The notes under the pieces are model-generated. The model did no database searches. It saw only the letters and a program-made list of their open reading frames with translations, and was not told the DNA's origin. DNA of 23,614 bases from an uncultured Clostridia bacterium (GTDB taxonomy: Bacteria; Bacillota; Clostridia; Oscillospirales; Acutalibacteraceae), in NCBI GenBank assembly GCA_937901145.1, contig CALCHE010000173.1:1-23614 (forward strand), given 5' to 3'. How positions within the stretch are numbered: position 1 is the stretch's first letter; every line of letters starts with the position of its first letter. Below are positions 7,708 through 15,909 of the stretch, piece by piece. The position numbers and the translations under genes are program-made.

Positions 7708-9183
7708 ATGACAGTAAACGAATATTTAAAGCTTATTGATGAGGTAAACGAAAACGGAAAGTATAAGCCCGATTGGTCTTCTCTTGCTCACCACAAGGTA
7801 CCTGACTGGTATATGAACGATAAAGTGGGTGTTTTCATCCATTGGGGTGTTTATTCCGTGCCTGCCTTTGGCAGTGAATGGTACTCCAGAAGTATGTACG
7901 ATAAAAGAGTAAGAGAATTTGAACATCACAGAAAGACCTACGGTGAGCATAAATATTTCGGATATAAGGACTTTATTCCTATGTTCAAGGCAGAAAAATT
8001 CTCCGCTTCCGATTGGGTGTCTCTTTTTAAAAAGGCGGGCATCAGATATGTTATGCCTGTAGCTGAGCATCACGACGGTTTCGCCATGTACGACACGGAA
8101 TTCAATCGCTGGAACGCCAAGGAAATGGGCCCGAAGCGTGATGTGGTAGGTGAGCTTAAGGCTGAATGTGAAAAGCAGGGCCTTACTCTCTGTGCCTCTA
8201 CACACAGAGCTGAGCATTATTTCTTTATGAACCTCGGCAGAACCTTCGACAGTGATGTGAATGATGAAAAGTACAGTGATTTCTACGGCCCTGCTGTGTA
8301 CTGTGAGGAGCTTAATTCAGAAAATCTTGGCCTCACCACTGAGGATACATATTCAGTAGGCGCGAGTAAGGAGTGGCTCGAGGACTGGCTGGCAAGAACC
8401 TGTGAGCTTATCGATAAATATCAGCCGTCCGTGCTTTATTTCGACTGGTGGATACACAACCATTCCTTCAAGCCTTATCTGAAAAAGTTAGCAGCTTATT
8501 ATTATAACCGTGCCGAAGAATGGGGTAAGGAAGTGACCATTAACCATAAGCACGAGGCCTTCCCGCCTACAGTTGCCACCTTCGATGTGGAGCGTGGTGC
8601 TCTTTCGGGTATTTCGCCTCTTTACTGGCAGACAGATACGGCTATCGGTAAAGGCTCCTGGGGGTATAGAAAGGATAACGAATACAAGAGTGCCCGACAG
8701 GTTATCTGTGACCTGGTAGACATAGTCTCCAAAAACGGTAACCTTCTCATAAATATAGGCCCTAAGCCGGACGGAACCATCACTGACGAGGAAACTGAAG
8801 TGCTTATGACTATGGGTGAATGGCTGAAGGTAAACGGTGACGGTATTTACGGTACCACCTTCTGGAAGCAGTTCGGTGAGGGCAAGATAAATGCGGAGGA
8901 AGGCTTCTTTAAGGACGGCGACGAAAAGGCCTTCACCAACGAGGATTTCCGCTTTACTTACAAAAACGGCTATCTTTACGTTTTCCAGATGAGACCATCT
9001 AAGAACATAAAAATAAAAACCTTAAGAAAGCATAATCCTCATGATTATCTTATCGAAAAGATTGAGCTTCTGGGCAGTGATGAAAAAATCGACTTTGTAA
9101 GAACTGACGAATGTCTGGAAATCAATCTTAAGGGTGAAATCAAAAATGATTTACCCTTATGCTTCAAAATGGAGATAGGATAA
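7708..9183 (+). CDS. GH29 alpha-L-fucosidase / alpha-L-galactosidase family enzyme
   Basis: A 491-residue glycoside hydrolase of family GH29. Signatures: GVFIHWGVYSVPAFGSEWYS (41-60), VMPVAEHHDGFAMYDT (115-130), SDWVSLFKKAGIRY, STHRAEHYFF (164-173), and SVLYFDWW in which D246 is the expected catalytic nucleophile; NGNLLINIGPKPDG marks the end of the catalytic barrel. The C-terminal ~110 residues form a beta domain. There is no signal peptide, so it is probably cytoplasmic. GH29 enzymes release alpha-L-fucose with retention, and some members accept the structurally related L-galactose. It heads an operon with the DUF4434 gene (1-bp gap) and faces the reverse L-sugar oxidation operon. The start overlaps the stop of a three-codon ORF (ATGAAGAAATGA), with AAGGAG upstream. 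Confidence 0.93.
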   Translation: MTVNEYLKLIDEVNENGKYKPDWSSLAHHKVPDWYMNDKVGVFIHWGVYSVPAFGSEWYSRSMYDKRVREFEHHRKTYGEHKYFGYKDFIPMFKAEKFSASDWVSLFKKAGIRYVMPVAEHHDGFAMYDTEFNRWNAKEMGPKRDVVGELKAECEKQGLTLCASTHRAEHYFFMNLGRTFDSDVNDEKYSDFYGPAVYCEELNSENLGLTTEDTYSVGASKEWLEDWLARTCELIDKYQPSVLYFDWWIHNHSFKPYLKKLAAYYYNRAEEWGKEVTINHKHEAFPPTVATFDVERGALSGISPLYWQTDTAIGKGSWGYRKDNEYKSARQVICDLVDIVSKNGNLLINIGPKPDGTITDEETEVLMTMGEWLKVNGDGIYGTTFWKQFGEGKINAEEGFFKDGDEKAFTNEDFRFTYKNGYLYVFQMRPSKNIKIKTLRKHNPHDYLIEKIELLGSDEKIDFVRTDECLEINLKGEIKNDLPLCFKMEIG

Positions 9184-9184
9184 A

Positions 9185-10129
9185 ATGAGCAGAAAAATAG
9201 ACGGAACATTTTTTGAGTTCAGACATCATAATACGGCAGAGGGAAAATACTGGAATCCCGCTTTAGAAAAATTCACTGCTACTCAGTGGCGTGAAAAGGT
9301 AAGAGAGATTTCTGCTCTTGGTATGGAATATACGGTAGTTATGGCTACGGCGCTTTATGACAGATGCTATTTTAAGTCCTCGGTGTTTCCCTTCGCTGAT
9401 ATACCCTGTGAAGATCCTATCGAAGAAATTCTCTCCGAAGCTGATGAATGCGGAGTAAAGGTCTTTCTCGGAAACGGCTTTTACGGAGACTGGAGAAAAG
9501 CGGCAGAAAATATCAGAAGTCAGGCTATTATCGACCGCTCGTTCAGAGCTATGGATGAGCTTGCCGTACTTTACGGACACCATAAAAGCTTTTACGGTTG
9601 GTATTTCCCCGATGAAACCTGTATTATTCTTCGCTTTTCCAAAGATTTCATAAAATACGTAAATCTCTGTTCGGGACGTTGCCGTGAGCTTACGCCCGAT
9701 AAGAAAACTCTTATCGCACCTTACGGTACAAATTTGGTGCTTTCGAGTGATTATTTTGTTCGTTCTTTGGCAGAAACTGATGTGGACTTTATCGCTTACC
9801 AGGATGAGGTAGGAGTAAAAAAGACCAAGGTTGACCGCACGGAAAAAATATTTGAAAAGCTTCGTCGCGCTCACGATAAGGCAGGCAGAGCAGAGCTTTG
9901 GGCAGATATCGAGCTCTTTGACTTCGAGGGTATGGTTTATAAAAGCGCTCTCATTCCCGCTTCCTTCGACAGGATAAAAAAGCAGATAGAGAATGCGGCA
10001 CACTATGTAGACAAGATATTATCCTATCAGTATTTAGGTATTATGAATCCGTCAGACAGTAAAGCTTTCGCCGGACATCAGAATTCAGTGAAGCTTTATG
10101 AGGATTACAGAGAATATTTAAATAAATAA
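9185..10129 (+). CDS. DUF4434-like TIM-barrel protein, glycoside-hydrolase-related
   Basis: A 314-residue protein with the DUF4434 pattern: an N-terminal GTFFEF strand, TATQWREKVREISALGMEYTVVMATALYD, GVKVFLGNGFYGDW (about 93-107), and YGWYFPDET (about 139-147), where the FPDE element offers acidic residues at the end of a barrel strand. Such proteins look like (beta/alpha)8 glycoside hydrolases, but I know of no established reaction for the family. There is no signal peptide. The start ATG lies one base after the GH29 stop, giving translational coupling, so it most likely acts on the same L-fucosyl or L-galactosyl oligosaccharide. A bidirectional terminator follows. The family call is reasonably sure; the function is unknown. 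Confidence 0.7.
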   Translation: MSRKIDGTFFEFRHHNTAEGKYWNPALEKFTATQWREKVREISALGMEYTVVMATALYDRCYFKSSVFPFADIPCEDPIEEILSEADECGVKVFLGNGFYGDWRKAAENIRSQAIIDRSFRAMDELAVLYGHHKSFYGWYFPDETCIILRFSKDFIKYVNLCSGRCRELTPDKKTLIAPYGTNLVLSSDYFVRSLAETDVDFIAYQDEVGVKKTKVDRTEKIFEKLRRAHDKAGRAELWADIELFDFEGMVYKSALIPASFDRIKKQIENAAHYVDKILSYQYLGIMNPSDSKAFAGHQNSVKLYEDYREYLNK

Positions 10130-10153
10130 AAAACTGATGGTCAGATAAAAATA

Positions 10154-10204
10154 AACAGGTATGTTTAAGTCGGAAATGACTTTGCATACCTGTTATTTCT
10201 TTTC
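10154..10204. terminator. Bidirectional terminator between convergent operons
   Basis: A 10-bp outer stem (AACAGGTATG with CATACCTGTT) encloses an inner 5-bp stem (AAGTC/GACTT). T-rich tracts follow on both strands (TTATTTCTTTT forward; TTTATTTTTATC reverse). It separates the GH29 operon from the reverse operon. Confidence 0.85.
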
Positions 10205-10209
10205 GGTTC

Positions 10210-10228
10210 TGCCGTTAATATAACGGCA
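10210..10228. other. Perfect hairpin downstream of DUF2804
   Basis: An 8-bp perfect inverted repeat (TGCCGTTA-ATA-TAACGGCA) sits 9 bp after the DUF2804 stop. It has no U tract on the reverse strand, so it may be an mRNA 3'-end stabiliser rather than a terminator. Confidence 0.5.
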
Positions 10229-10237
10229 CTGTGATTT

Positions 10238-11338
10238 TTACCATCTGTTTTCTACGTATTCGCAGAAAGCAAACAAATCCTTTATTTCGAGCTTTGTCCC
10301 GTCGTCGAGAATAACGTTACCGTTCCATTTACCGTAAATCTGGTTACAGTTCATTCTCGCTACAGGACCCAGGTTAAGATCACTTCGGTTATTGAAGGAC
10401 GGTGTCATCGTCAGATTGAAGCGTCCGTCCTCGGAAATAATCTTCCATTCCTCCATAAATCTGTCCTTGGGGAACTTTTCTACATCTACGGCACCGATTT
10501 TATGAACCTTACCGTCATAGAAAAGACAGGTTTCCGTGGCGTGACTTTCGTCACCGATAGCCCAGGTTATTTCGAAGCCGAAAATGTGCTTTTCGCCTTT
10601 TTCATCGGTGAGATAAGTAGCTCCGCTGCCCCAGTACCATACCATTTTTCTCGGAGTGTTTACCTTGCCCCAGTCGAGGGAGCAGAAGGCACTGTCCTTA
10701 GAAAATTCATAGGTGTAGTCGCCGAAACGGAACAGGCCTGAAATGGGCATACAGTTCTGCTTGGTGGTCATAAAGAATTTGGTGTCATCACCCTCAAAGG
10801 GGAGTACGGTGGTTATGTTCTCGAGCCCTTCGGGAATATCCATAGCAAGGTCGCAGGATAGTTCTTTGCCCTGATGCACCATCTTAAAGAAAACAGTTCG
10901 TTCTGTTTCCATGGTGTTGAAATCGAAAGCAACATCTTTTCCTTTGTAAGAAAATCTGCCGGGAGCATCTACTCTGTTAAGAGGAAGACAGCTTTTGCCT
11001 CCTACAAAAATTTTCGAGCCGTCAGCGTGTACCTCGCCCGTGTGCAGATCGATAAGACGAAGACCCATAAAGCCACCGATTCCTACATTTGCGAAGGAGA
11101 CGAGAAGCTGCTTCTGTCCGTCAGTAACGGTGTAGTAGTCCCATTCCTTCTGACTTATGAGTCTCTCACGCTTTACCAGATTTCTGTCGTATTCGAAAAC
11201 ATTATGTCTTGCCCAGCCGCGCGCATTAAGCGTACCGTCTTTATTTAAAAGGGGAGTAGGCTCGGTATATTCAGTCTGCTTAGACTTTTCCTTCCATTGG
11301 GTGAAAGGTGCATAGGTTCTTTCGAGCTCTTTACTCAT
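10238..11338 (-). CDS. DUF2804 domain protein, last gene of the L-sugar operon
   Basis: A 366-residue protein recognised as DUF2804 by its N-terminal pattern (TEPTPLLNKDGTLNARGWARH, then the EYDRN and KEWDYY elements) and a body dominated by beta strands, including GFMGLRLIDL and SLDWGKVNTPRKMVWYWGSG. No signal peptide or membrane segment is visible. The biochemical role of the family is not known to me; the beta-rich sequence suggests a barrel or lipocalin-like fold, which is inference. It starts 3 bp after the amidohydrolase stop with a GGAGG embedded in that gene's final codons, so it is translationally coupled and belongs to the operon. A role in handling a sugar intermediate is only a contextual guess. 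Confidence 0.8.
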   Translation of the reverse strand: MSKELERTYAPFTQWKEKSKQTEYTEPTPLLNKDGTLNARGWARHNVFEYDRNLVKRERLISQKEWDYYTVTDGQKQLLVSFANVGIGGFMGLRLIDLHTGEVHADGSKIFVGGKSCLPLNRVDAPGRFSYKGKDVAFDFNTMETERTVFFKMVHQGKELSCDLAMDIPEGLENITTVLPFEGDDTKFFMTTKQNCMPISGLFRFGDYTYEFSKDSAFCSLDWGKVNTPRKMVWYWGSGATYLTDEKGEKHIFGFEITWAIGDESHATETCLFYDGKVHKIGAVDVEKFPKDRFMEEWKIISEDGRFNLTMTPSFNNRSDLNLGPVARMNCNQIYGKWNGNVILDDGTKLEIKDLFAFCEYVENRW

Positions 11339-11341
11339 GTT

Positions 11342-12217
11342 TTAATCCTCCACCATATTTTTTATTTTTTCGGGGATATATAATTCCCTGAAGCCGTAGA
11401 ATTCGGCGGCATTTTCGCCGAGAAAAAGTGCCTTTTCTCTGTCTGTCAGTCTGTCGCTTTTCATGATAAAGTCATAAGACATTTTATAGGTGATGGCTGT
11501 CATAGTGCGGGGATAGTCACTACCCCACATCAGCTTTTCCATGCCTACCATCCCGGCAGCTTCCTTTATGGCCTCTACAGCCGAGGGATAGGGATAAAAC
11601 TCACTATTGAAAAGCCAGGTTATTCCTCCGCTTTCTATGAAAACATTTTTTGCTTCGGCGAGCTTTATCTGCTCGAGCCAATTTTCACGGGTGACCATAC
11701 CGAAATGTCCGATAGCGATTTTCAGCCCGGGAAACATTTTTATTATTTCCTTCATCTCTTCTGTCTGTTCGTCTCCGTCAGCCAGGTCAATTGAGATGAA
11801 TTTGTCCTTTTCCGAGGCGAGACGGAAGGGATAAAGATGGTTTAAAAGATTTTTATCTGTGAGTCTGCCTGCACAGAGTTTTATGCCGTCGAAGTCGGAA
11901 ATGTCACCCATTTCTTTTTCTTCGTAAAGAGCACATACCTTAAGACGGTTCGGAAATTTCTTTTTACATTCGAGGAGATAGCCGTCCTGGTTGCCGTCGA
12001 TATATTCCTGGGTGATAACCGAAGCGGAAACGCCTGCATAGTTCATATTTGCTATGAAGCGTTCTGCACTGTTTTCTCCGTCGGTCATATAAGGAGGCAT
12101 CATCTGTTTGATTTCGCCGCCGAAATCACTTCTGCCGCCTCCGATGTCATAAACAGCCTTGCCGTTTACTATACCTTGCTGTTTTTTCCATAAATGAGCG
12201 TGTGCATCGATAATCAT
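11342..12217 (-). CDS. Amidohydrolase-2 family protein, predicted sugar lactonase
   Basis: A 291-residue metal-dependent TIM-barrel hydrolase. Metal and active-site residues visible: IDAHAHLW (H6, H8), DGIKL (K113), IGHFG (H171) and MWGSDYP (D234). The IDAHxHxW opening and GSDYP close resemble the COG3618 group, which includes L-fuconolactonase and L-rhamnonolactonase. Its start overlaps the UxaA stop by 4 bp (ATGA), so the two are coupled. In the operon it is flanked by dehydrogenases and aldonate enzymes, which fits opening of an L-galactono- or L-fuconolactone to the aldonic acid. It is clearly not UxaC (uronate isomerase), which is much longer. Decarboxylase members of the amidohydrolase-2 family are the main alternative. 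Confidence 0.8.
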   Translation of the reverse strand: MIIDAHAHLWKKQQGIVNGKAVYDIGGGRSDFGGEIKQMMPPYMTDGENSAERFIANMNYAGVSASVITQEYIDGNQDGYLLECKKKFPNRLKVCALYEEKEMGDISDFDGIKLCAGRLTDKNLLNHLYPFRLASEKDKFISIDLADGDEQTEEMKEIIKMFPGLKIAIGHFGMVTRENWLEQIKLAEAKNVFIESGGITWLFNSEFYPYPSAVEAIKEAAGMVGMEKLMWGSDYPRTMTAITYKMSYDFIMKSDRLTDREKALFLGENAAEFYGFRELYIPEKIKNMVED

Positions 12218-13587
12218 AAGGTTACACCGTCCTTGAAAATAGCGATTTCTCTCGAAGAGTTCAGTTCATTTTTTGTTTCCTTACCGTCAGCGATTTCTTT
12301 TATGAGCTTAAGCAGTTTTTCTGCTGATTCTTTAGTGTTGAAGGAAGATGCTGTAAAGTCTATCCAGCCTCTTTTCTTTTTAGCAAGATTATCATTAGTC
12401 GCAATCTTTACTGTGGGAACGGCACCGCCGAGAGGTGTGCCTCTGCCTGTGGTGAAAAGAACCAGATGACAGCCTGCGGCAGAGAGATTAGTGACGGAAA
12501 CGATGTCGTTACCGGGTCCGTTGAGAAGGCTAAGACCTGATTTGATTATCTTGTCTCCGTAGGTGAGAACATCCACTACAGGAGCAGAGCCGCCCTTCTG
12601 TACACAGCCGAGGGATTTTTCTTCCAGAGTGGTGATGCCGCCTTCCTTATTTCCGGGAGAAGGATTTTCGGAAACAGGCTCACCGTGGCTTCTGAAATAT
12701 TCTTTGAAATTATTGATGAGCTTTACTGCTTTATCGAAAGTCTTTTTGTTTATGCATCTTTCGAAAAGCACTGTTTCAGCACCGAACATTTCGGGTACCT
12801 CTGTGAGAACAGCACTTGCTCCCATGGCACAGAGACTGTCTGTCACTCTGCCCACGGTGGGATTAGCCGTTATACCTGAAAATCCGTCAGAGCCTCCGCA
12901 TTTAAGTCCTACCTTAAGTCCGGAGACGGGGACAGGTGTACGCTCATCCTTTTCAGTGATTTCCTTAAGTTCACCTATTATTCTGATGCCTTCTGCGATT
13001 TCATCCTCACAGTCCTGAGCATTAAGGAAGCGGATGCGCTTTTCATTAACGGAGCCTAATACCTTTTTCATTTCACCGATATGGTTGTTTTCACAGCCGA
13101 GACCGAGAACGAGAACACCGCCTGCATTGGGGTGGGTGATGAGACCTTTTAAAATAAGCTGTGTAGTTTCCATATCTCCGCCGAGTTGACTGCAGCCGTA
13201 GGGATGTGAAAAGGCGATGGCACCTGTTCTGTCAGCCAGCCTCTTTGCTACAGAGTTTACACAGCCGACAGTGGGAATAATCCATATATCGTTTCTGATG
13301 CCGATTTCTCCGTTTTCTCTTTCGAAAGCATTAATCAGGAAGGGTTCTTCTTTTTCGGGATAAGTGAAATTCGGCGTGTACTCATAGGAGAGAAGGCCTC
13401 CGAGTTTTGTTTTCATATTATGGGAGTGCACCTGCTCTCCTTTTTTTATGTCGCATACAGCGTAACCGATAGGAAAGCCGTATTTTATGATGTCAGCGCC
13501 TTCATTTATGTACTCAGCGGCTACCTTATGTCCTGAGGAAAGGTCGACAAGTACATTATCCTTTTCATTTATTCTGACAGTATCCAT
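12214..13587 (-). CDS. uxaA: Altronate dehydratase family protein (UxaA)
   Basis: A 457-residue UxaA/GarD-type dehydratase. The N-terminal ~75 residues form the SAF-like domain (GHKVAAEYI ... GEQVHSHN), followed by the large catalytic part with NGEIGIRNDIWIIPTVGCVN, HPYGCSQLGGD, LGLGCENN, KCGGSDGFSGITANPTVG, and FTTGRGTPLGGAVPTVKIATN near the C-terminus. UxaA converts D-altronate to 2-keto-3-deoxy-D-gluconate using Fe or Mn. It is a little shorter than the E. coli enzyme, as in many Firmicutes. The start lies inside the end of uxaB (19-bp overlap) with AAGGAG upstream. D-galactonate- or fuconate-type aldonates are alternative substrates for this family, so 'altronate' rests partly on the uxaB neighbour. 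Confidence 0.9.
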   Translation of the reverse strand: MDTVRINEKDNVLVDLSSGHKVAAEYINEGADIIKYGFPIGYAVCDIKKGEQVHSHNMKTKLGGLLSYEYTPNFTYPEKEEPFLINAFERENGEIGIRNDIWIIPTVGCVNSVAKRLADRTGAIAFSHPYGCSQLGGDMETTQLILKGLITHPNAGGVLVLGLGCENNHIGEMKKVLGSVNEKRIRFLNAQDCEDEIAEGIRIIGELKEITEKDERTPVPVSGLKVGLKCGGSDGFSGITANPTVGRVTDSLCAMGASAVLTEVPEMFGAETVLFERCINKKTFDKAVKLINNFKEYFRSHGEPVSENPSPGNKEGGITTLEEKSLGCVQKGGSAPVVDVLTYGDKIIKSGLSLLNGPGNDIVSVTNLSAAGCHLVLFTTGRGTPLGGAVPTVKIATNDNLAKKKRGWIDFTASSFNTKESAEKLLKLIKEIADGKETKNELNSSREIAIFKDGVTL

Positions 13588-14888
13588 TCCATTGCTCCTT
13601 TAGCACCGAGAAGTTCTATTTTACCGTAGTATTCCGTAATGATATCTGTCATACCGGAAAGGTCGGTAAGCCACAGACTGCTGTCGGAAAGAATTTCGGC
13701 AATAGTGCCTTCCTTCATTTTTTTCATAACATCAGCCGCATCATCGGGAGTATCGTTTTTATAAAAATAAAGAAGATATGCCAGAGCCATTGTCAGGCAT
13801 TTGGGATATTTGCCGTTTTTCTCTTTGTATTCTGAAAGTGTAGGAAGATCACGTACAGCAAATTTGCTGACGCAGTTAAGTACGATTGCTCTCCACTTAT
13901 GCTGTATGAAGGGATTTCTGAAGCGGTCAAACACACTTTCAGCGAAGGCTATGCTGTCTTCGTTTTCGCCGATGGTGGGGAGAATTTCCTCTTTCATACA
14001 CCTGGTAAGGAAGCGGGAGGCTGTTTCATCGTTCATAGCCTCACCCACTGTTTCGATACCTGAAAGGATGGCACCTGCCACAAGTGCCGTGTGTGCGCCG
14101 TTAAGAATACGGACCTTGATTTTTTTGTAAGGTTTGGCATCGTCTGTCCATACCACATTGAAGCCTGCTTTTTTCAGAGGAAGCTCTTCTTCATAATCTC
14201 CCTCGATTACCCACAGGTGGAATATTTCAGCTGTGTCTACATAATTGTCGCCTTCTGCCAGAGCCTTTGCTTCTTCGGCACCGGGATAACCTGTAACGAT
14301 TCTGTCAACCAGAGTGTTTATAAAAGCATTTTTCTCTTCGATCCATTTGATGAAATCTTCTTCGAGATTCCACAGCTCAGCATATCTGAGAACGCATTTC
14401 TTAAGCTCATCACCGTTATTGTCGATAAGCTCACAGGCTAAATGAACGAAACCGTCCATACCGTTTTTGTAACGCTTGTAGAGAAGCTGAGTGAGCTTTC
14501 CGGGGAAGGATTTGCAGGGTTTATCGTCGAATTTACAGCTTTCATCAAAAGCGATACCGGCTTCTGTGGTGTTTGAAATAACGAATCTGAAATCGGGATT
14601 GTCAGCCAGTGCCATATAGTCCTCATAATTTTTATAAGGATCCACGCCTCGTGAGATCGATTCGATGAGGTTATGCTCCTGAACGATTTCGCCTTTATCG
14701 ATACCTCTTAAATAAAGGTTGTACTTGTAGTCCTGAGCCTTAAGACCTTCGATCTGACCGACGGGGATGGGCTGTACCAGAACGATTTTACCGTCATAGA
14801 GTCCTTTTTTATTTAAGCAGTGGATAAAATAATCCACAAATCCGCGCAGGAAATTACCTTCGCCGAACTGAATAATTCTTTCTTTCAT
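13569..14888 (-). CDS. uxaB: Tagaturonate reductase (UxaB, mannitol dehydrogenase family)
   Basis: A 439-residue long-chain polyol dehydrogenase. The N-terminus has the FGEGNFLRGF nucleotide-binding loop, then VISNTTEAGIA and FPGKL, typical of UxaB. The catalytic K-x4-N-x2-H signature is present in KVRILNGAHT (K258, N263, H266). The enzyme reduces D-tagaturonate to D-altronate with NADH, the step before UxaA. I prefer the ATG at 14888 because AGGTGA lies 5 bp upstream of it; the in-frame GTG at 14897 is itself part of that ribosome binding site. The preceding gene ends at 14890, just beyond the chosen start, so the junction is essentially zero-gap. It also overlaps the next gene, uxaA, by 19 bp. 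Confidence 0.92.
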   Translation of the reverse strand: MKERIIQFGEGNFLRGFVDYFIHCLNKKGLYDGKIVLVQPIPVGQIEGLKAQDYKYNLYLRGIDKGEIVQEHNLIESISRGVDPYKNYEDYMALADNPDFRFVISNTTEAGIAFDESCKFDDKPCKSFPGKLTQLLYKRYKNGMDGFVHLACELIDNNGDELKKCVLRYAELWNLEEDFIKWIEEKNAFINTLVDRIVTGYPGAEEAKALAEGDNYVDTAEIFHLWVIEGDYEEELPLKKAGFNVVWTDDAKPYKKIKVRILNGAHTALVAGAILSGIETVGEAMNDETASRFLTRCMKEEILPTIGENEDSIAFAESVFDRFRNPFIQHKWRAIVLNCVSKFAVRDLPTLSEYKEKNGKYPKCLTMALAYLLYFYKNDTPDDAADVMKKMKEGTIAEILSDSSLWLTDLSGMTDIITEYYGKIELLGAKGAMEWILSE

Positions 14889-14889
14889 T

Positions 14890-15909
14890 TTAGTCACCTA
14901 TCTTTATGAGAAGTTTGGCAAGAGTGCCGTTATTGTTTCTGAGTGCTTCGAAGGCCTCGGTAGCCTTTTCCATATCGTAAATACCGCTGACCATTTTCAT
15001 AACATCGGCCTTGCCTTCTGCTACGAGGTCAATATTATTAATGAAGTCATCCTTAAGAGCATTTCTGCTGCCGTGGATGTTAAGCTCCTTTTTGAGAATT
15101 ACGGAATGAAGGAAGGTGGTGTCTCGTTTGCCGTTTCCGATGAGAATGATGTTTCCTGCGAAGGCACAACTGTCGATACAGCCAAGGAAGGTTTCAGGGG
15201 CACCGCAGGCCTCGATGCAAACATCAAATCCTTTGCCGTCGGTGAATTTCTCTGTGAACTCTGCGAGAGATTCGTTCTTTGTATTTACTACTGCATCGGA
15301 TCCGTATTCTTTGGCAAGTTCGAGTCTGTTGTCAAGAATATCTGCTACAACGATTTTTTTGCATTTCTGTTTCGCTGCGAGAAGGGCGAATAGACCGATG
15401 GGACCTGCACCGATAACGAGAACTGTGTCACTTTCCTTGATTACGGCACGGGAAACGGCGTGCTGTGAAATCGAGAAAGGCTCGATAAGTGCCAGTTCCT
15501 CGGCAGACAGTCCTTTGCCGTCATAAATTCTTTCTACAGGCATAGCTATATATTCACAGAAGGCACCGTCTCGCTGTACACCCATAGTCTGATTATCGGT
15601 ACAGCAGTTCACATATCCTCTTTCGCAGGAGTAGCATTCACCGCAGTTGAAATAGGGGTTACAGGTAACGATGTCACCTTTTTTGAATCCCTTGTCATTT
15701 TCGGGGATTTCTACGATTTCAGCTGAAAATTCGTGACCTGGAATTCGGGGATAGGTAGTGAAGGGCTGATTGCCTGTGTACGAAGCAAGGTCAGCACCGC
15801 AGATACCGACATATTTTATCTTTAAAAGTGCCTCGCCCTCCTTTACCTCGGGCATAGGTACTTCTCTGATTTCGATTTTATTAGGCTCGGGTATAACTAT
15901 CGCTTTCAT
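14890..15909 (-). CDS. Zinc MDR dehydrogenase, L-galactonate 5-dehydrogenase (LgoD)-like
   Basis: A 339-residue medium-chain dehydrogenase. Catalytic zinc ligands: C37 (GICGAD), H59-E60 (PGHE) and E143 (LIEPF). Structural zinc cysteines are C89, C92, C95 and C103. The Rossmann motif is VIGAGPIGL (165-173). From memory, it shares with E. coli LgoD (YjjN, L-galactonate to D-tagaturonate) the phrases GNQPFxxYPRxxGHE, ALIEPFxISxHAV and a GSRNAxxxDF element near the end, which supports the same function; downstream uxaB and uxaA would then consume the product. The start at 15909 has GGAGG upstream and overlaps the previous stop by one base (TAATG). Other polyol dehydrogenases such as L-idonate or galactitol-phosphate types remain possible. 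Confidence 0.88.
   Translation of the reverse strand: MKAIVIPEPNKIEIREVPMPEVKEGEALLKIKYVGICGADLASYTGNQPFTTYPRIPGHEFSAEIVEIPENDKGFKKGDIVTCNPYFNCGECYSCERGYVNCCTDNQTMGVQRDGAFCEYIAMPVERIYDGKGLSAEELALIEPFSISQHAVSRAVIKESDTVLVIGAGPIGLFALLAAKQKCKKIVVADILDNRLELAKEYGSDAVVNTKNESLAEFTEKFTDGKGFDVCIEACGAPETFLGCIDSCAFAGNIILIGNGKRDTTFLHSVILKKELNIHGSRNALKDDFINNIDLVAEGKADVMKMVSGIYDMEKATEAFEALRNNNGTLAKLLIKIGD

Noticed and set aside
7700..7711. Frameshift at the GH29 start
   Set aside because: The GH29 protein has a complete N-terminal region from the ATG at 7708, so the upstream ATG is better explained as a mini-ORF than as a broken start.
9263..10003. 246-codon reverse ORF inside the DUF4434 gene
   Set aside because: It lies fully opposite a gene with clear family pattern and tight coupling to GH29; composition is Ser/Phe/Ile/Lys-rich as expected of a shadow frame.
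11342..12217. Amidohydrolase as uronate isomerase UxaC
   Set aside because: UxaC is about 470 residues; this protein is 291 residues with the IDAHxHxW/GSDYP pattern of the lactonase group.
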